Assembly (NCBI GenBank): GCA_003166955.1
Contig: PMUI01000023.1
Coordinates: 1 to 34,414 of the forward strand
DNA: 34,414 bases
DNA from: Acidobacterium sp.
Lineage (GTDB): Bacteria; Acidobacteriota; Terriglobia; Terriglobales; Acidobacteriaceae
Direction: 5' to 3'
The notes under the pieces were generated by a model. That model was given only the letters and a program-made list of their open reading frames with translations. It did not search any database and was not told the origin of the DNA. Of the stretch, positions 32,433 through 34,414 are shown piece by piece. Both the position numbers and the translations under genes were made by a program. Positions within the stretch are counted from its first letter, which is position 1, and the number at the start of each line of letters is the position of its first letter.

Positions 32433-33083
32433 CTATTTCATTGCGGAAGACTGGTCGGCAGCAGGGAAGTACGCTGCCATCATCCCTTGCACCACGACAA
32501 GCCACGGAATCGCGTTCGCACACAGCTCGTCGCAAAGTTCGGGGCGGTCCAGTATCTTCGATACCGCATGACCTATTCCCTTCTCTCCTAATCGAACGAT
32601 ATTCCAAGGGGCTGAGTTCGGCTTCGCGTGCAGAAGGCTGTTCATCGATGCGGTCAGCTCACGCCCGGGAACCACGGGGCTCCGCTGCTGTTTGGCCTGA
32701 ATCGCATCGAACATCTGAGACAGACTGGGCGCGTCGCGCTGCTCCCATCCCCGCTTCCAGCGATCGATTTCAGCCGGATGGAGATGGATGTATAGAAGAA
32801 TAACTGCCCGCTCGACTAAGGCGCGTAGCAGTACGTGGCCACCGAAGAGATAGCCTTGGCGGATCAGCTCGCGGATCGAGAGCGCGATGCTCAGGGCCTG
32901 AGCGATAACCTGACACGCCATGTCTTGATGATCCGTAAGGGCCTGTCGATGCGACGTAGGTGCGGTCACAGCATTTTGTTCCATTGCAGAGCAAATGAGC
33001 TGATCGAAATGAAACAGAAGCGGGCGACCGAGGTAAGGCTCGTTCGAAGGCGTAAATACAACCGGAATTATGTCAGGCGTCAT
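32433..33083 (-). CDS. DUF5677-like protein of unknown function
   Basis: The 216-residue product is almost entirely helical. The central segment GGHVLLRALVERAVILLYIHLHP (about 80-102) matches the core I associate with DUF5677-like proteins, followed by RWKRGWEQRDAPSLSQMFDAI. There is no signal peptide; two moderately hydrophobic helices (ALSIALSIRELIRQ; ILLYIHL) are amphipathic rather than membrane-spanning. Local base composition is less GC-rich than in dnaB. The gene converges on dnaB (16 bases between stops) and diverges from an AbrB-like gene. The function is unknown; DUF5677-type proteins are often found in accessory regions. The family call is tentative. Confidence 0.72.
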   Translation of the reverse strand: MTPDIIPVVFTPSNEPYLGRPLLFHFDQLICSAMEQNAVTAPTSHRQALTDHQDMACQVIAQALSIALSIRELIRQGYLFGGHVLLRALVERAVILLYIHLHPAEIDRWKRGWEQRDAPSLSQMFDAIQAKQQRSPVVPGRELTASMNSLLHAKPNSAPWNIVRLGEKGIGHAVSKILDRPELCDELCANAIPWLVVVQGMMAAYFPAADQSSAMK

Positions 33084-33096
33084 TCCCAGTCCTCCC

Positions 33097-33116
33097 TGAA
33101 ACGAGTCAGCGTTTCA
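33097..33116. promoter_or_regulatory. Inverted repeat between divergent genes, possible operator
   Basis: TGAAACG (33097-33103) is the exact complement of CGTTTCA (33110-33116), with the spacer AGTCAG. It lies 14 bases before the DUF5677-like start and 26 bases before the AbrB-like start, the position expected for an autoregulatory antitoxin operator. TTTT follows on the plus strand, so a weak terminator reading is also possible. Confidence 0.4.
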
Positions 33117-33141
33117 TTTTGGTTATGTCAAACTGTAAGAC

Positions 33142-33387
33142 ATGATGACAAAGCCCACAATCGTCGGACCCGAGGGCGAAATCGTCATTCCCTCCGAACT
33201 CCGAGTAGCTCTGGATATCCGTCCAGGCACGCGCATCGCAGTGTCACGTGAAGGCAACCGGCTCATTCTTGAGCCAGTCAACAAAGAATACGTGCGCTCA
33301 TTGCGGGGTTCGCTTGCCGGAGGCCCGTCCATGACCGACGATCTCCTCAAAGAACGCCGCGAAGAAGAAGCCCGCTCAAAATGGTGA
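33142..33387 (+). CDS. AbrB/MazE-family antitoxin-like DNA-binding protein, apparently orphan
   Basis: The 81-residue product has an N-terminal SpoVT-AbrB swapped-hairpin domain (PTIVGPEGEIVIPSELRVAL, IRPGTRIAVSREGNRLILEPV) and a C-terminal helical tail (SMTDDLLKERREEEARSKW) typical of VapB-type antitoxins, which wraps around the toxin. No PIN-domain toxin, complete or obvious fragment, follows the stop; the next 316 bases are repeat sequence. ATG 33142 and ATG 33145 are adjacent alternatives. It could be a relic of a VapBC module, act on a toxin elsewhere, or regulate the divergent DUF5677-like gene. Confidence 0.85.
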   Translation: MMTKPTIVGPEGEIVIPSELRVALDIRPGTRIAVSREGNRLILEPVNKEYVRSLRGSLAGGPSMTDDLLKERREEEARSKW

Positions 33388-33703
33388 GCACGCACTAACT
33401 CTGCGCAACCTTGCTTTGAAGCGGCACGACTGAACAGCCTGCGAAAAAAACCCGACACCCCAACCCAGCGAAGGCCAGGTTCACCCCACAGCAAGAAGCT
33501 AGCTCCCCGGCAACTCAAACATCAATGCGAATCGACTCTGGGTTCGCCCCGAAGTACTCCTCTTGGACCATTTTGAAAAAGCACAGTCTCAACTCCGCTC
33601 ATGCACTTTTCCACAAGCATGTTCGGCAGTGCCGCAAGGTTCGCTGATGGAATCAGGCTTAAGCCGATGAGGCCGCTGACCGCCCCTCTTCGCTGACCGT
33701 CCC
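33388..33703 (+). repeat. Gene-free stretch with diverged repeat copy B
   Basis: No credible gene is present. Bases 33473-33498 are identical to 6895-6920, and similarity to copy A continues to about 33620. In the same relative frame this copy also reads ARFTPQQE, and ends at a TGA near 33645, but no start codon precedes the motif after the stop at 33417. The spacing between two anchor codons (33474 and 33570) is 96 bases, exactly as in copy A. The right end merges into a tandem repeat (33675-33736). Confidence 0.6.
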
Positions 33704-33736
33704 TCAGCTGACCACTCCCTCGCTGACCGCCTTACC
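33675..33736. repeat. Tandem repeat across the mnmG stop codon
   Basis: There are four units of 15-17 bases starting with gctgacc (at 33675, 33692, 33707 and 33722). The last two encode the C-terminal residues of MnmG and its stop; the first two lie beyond it. Change in unit number would alter the tail of the protein. Confidence 0.6.
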
Positions 33737-34414
33737 GCTGCCTCTCATCCGCTTCCCCTGAATCTCAATAAACACATTCACCAAAGTCAGCGCCGCCGGT
33801 GTCACCCCCGGAATCCGGCTCGCCTGCCCCAGCGTCAACGGCCGCACCCGCGTCAGCTTCTCCAGCATCTCCCGCGACAGCCCGCTCACCTGCGTGTAGT
33901 CGAACCACGCCGGAATCCCGCGCTCCTCCGCCTTTTTCAGCTTCTCAATCGCCTTCCTCTGCTGGTCCAGATACCCCGCGTACTTGATCTCCGTCTCCAC
34001 CGTCTTCAGCTCATTGCGCGTCTGCGTCGCCAGATGTCCATCCGCCCCAGCGCCCGGCACCCCAATTCCGACCCACGGCGCAAATACCGCATCCCGCAAT
34101 TGCGACCGTAGCTCCGGCCAGATCGTCTCCATCGTCACCTCAGGACGCCGCAACAACTGCGCCCAGCACTGACCCTTCGGCCAATCCGCGGTTCCGGCCG
34201 CAGCGTCCTCTTCGCCACTATCCGGCGCGCGAAGCGCGCTTCCGCCTGGACGGCCAGTCCACAGCACCTTCTCCAGAGCCACCGCCCGCGCCTGCTTCGC
34301 CTCATACTCCGCCCACGCCCCGTCTCCGATCAGCCCCAGCCGTCGCCCATACGGCGTCAGCCGCCGATCCGCATTGTCAATCCGCAAATGCAGCCGGAAC
34401 TCCGCCCGCGAAGT
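33704..34414 (-). CDS. mnmG: tRNA uridine-5-carboxymethylaminomethyl modification enzyme MnmG, C-terminal part
   Basis: MnmG with MnmE modifies U34 of several tRNAs. The gene enters from the right edge (open to base 34414), so only the last 236 residues are seen. They begin [27 protein letters not shown], which matches the E. coli segment [59 protein letters not shown] and [17 protein letters not shown] follow, the C-terminal helical domain that binds tRNA and MnmE. The linker before LLRRPE contains an odd stretch [18 protein letters not shown], encoded by the repeat at 34227-34260. The C-terminal tail KAVSEGVVS is encoded by a tandem repeat. The gene is in frame and appears functional. Confidence 0.93.
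   Translation of the reverse strand, partial: TSRAEFRLHLRIDNADRRLTPYGRRLGLIGDGAWAEYEAKQARAVALEKVLWTGRPGGSALRAPDSGEEDAAAGTADWPKGQCWAQLLRRPEVTMETIWPELRSQLRDAVFAPWVGIGVPGAGADGHLATQTRNELKTVETEIKYAGYLDQQRKAIEKLKKAEERGIPAWFDYTQVSGLSREMLEKLTRVRPLTLGQASRIPGVTPAALTLVNVFIEIQGKRMRGSGKAVSEGVVS
34227..34260 (+). repeat. Interspersed repeat element, copy 2, inside mnmG
   Basis: This has the same two blocks as 381-412 (12 and 20 bases, all identical) with two extra bases between them. Here it is inside the mnmG coding sequence, read on the opposite strand, and encodes the linker residues [11 protein letters not shown]. Confidence 0.6.

Noticed and set aside
33388-33703. VapC/PIN toxin downstream of the antitoxin-like gene
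   Set aside because: No frame shows the acidic PIN residues or the usual N-terminal LDSxxL pattern.
33675-33736. CRISPR-like array
   Set aside because: The units are only 15-17 bases, adjoining without spacers, and imperfect.

Overview
This is a GC-rich bacterial chromosome segment. Gene content and repeat style suggest an acidobacterium of the Terriglobia type: a TPR/AMIN/Amidase_3 protein, a DUF6599-like protein, a caa3-type oxidase operon fused to a b6f-like complex, and many short intergenic hairpin repeats. The phylum call is inference from gene content, not from a marker-gene comparison. The window holds 29 supported protein genes (two cut by the window ends), one tRNA, one strong small-RNA candidate and several repeat families. 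There is no transposase, integrase, CRISPR array or rRNA.

Layout. 1-4029: the end of a small membrane protein, then a secreted N-acetylmuramoyl-L-alanine amidase and a secreted DUF6599-like protein. 4030-4355: a gene-free stretch with a near-consensus promoter about 75 bases upstream of a strong intrinsic terminator (sRNA candidate). 4356-6838: a DUF2007/zinc-ribbon protein (minus), tRNA-Thr(CGT) with its promoter, and a sialate O-acetylesterase-like secreted enzyme. 6839-7106: repeat copy A. 7107-9651: hypC-hypD-hypE on the minus strand with 4-base overlaps, the [NiFe]-hydrogenase Fe(CN)2CO assembly genes. 9793-15774 (minus): glycerol kinase, alanyl-tRNA synthetase, and an ECF sigma/anti-sigma pair. 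16272-17291 (plus): a methyltransferase.

17448-25383 (minus) is the centrepiece: eight tightly packed genes in the order coxB-coxA-coxC-membrane protein-dihaem cytochrome c-Rieske-cytochrome b/c fusion-ctaG. Together they should make a complete quinol-to-oxygen branch: quinol to Rieske/cytochrome b, to c-type haems, to CuA with a fused c haem, to aa3. ctaG supplies copper assembly.

25607-32416: a geranylgeranyl-reductase-family flavoprotein, an unknown protein, acpS, an alpha/beta hydrolase coupled to alanine racemase, an NTF2-like exported protein, and replicative helicase dnaB. 32433-33703: a small accessory patch between dnaB and mnmG with a DUF5677-like protein, a divergent AbrB/MazE-like antitoxin without a partner, an inverted repeat between them, and repeat copy B. 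33704-34414: the 3' part of mnmG, with a repeat element inside its coding sequence and a tandem repeat across its stop codon.

I see no wholly new multi-gene system that I could defend. The observations best worth following are the promoter-terminator sRNA unit, the frame-preserving A/B repeat pair, the element shared by the amiC leader and the mnmG coding sequence, the single-operon bc-caa3 chain with an unidentified membrane partner, and the orphan AbrB/DUF5677 patch.
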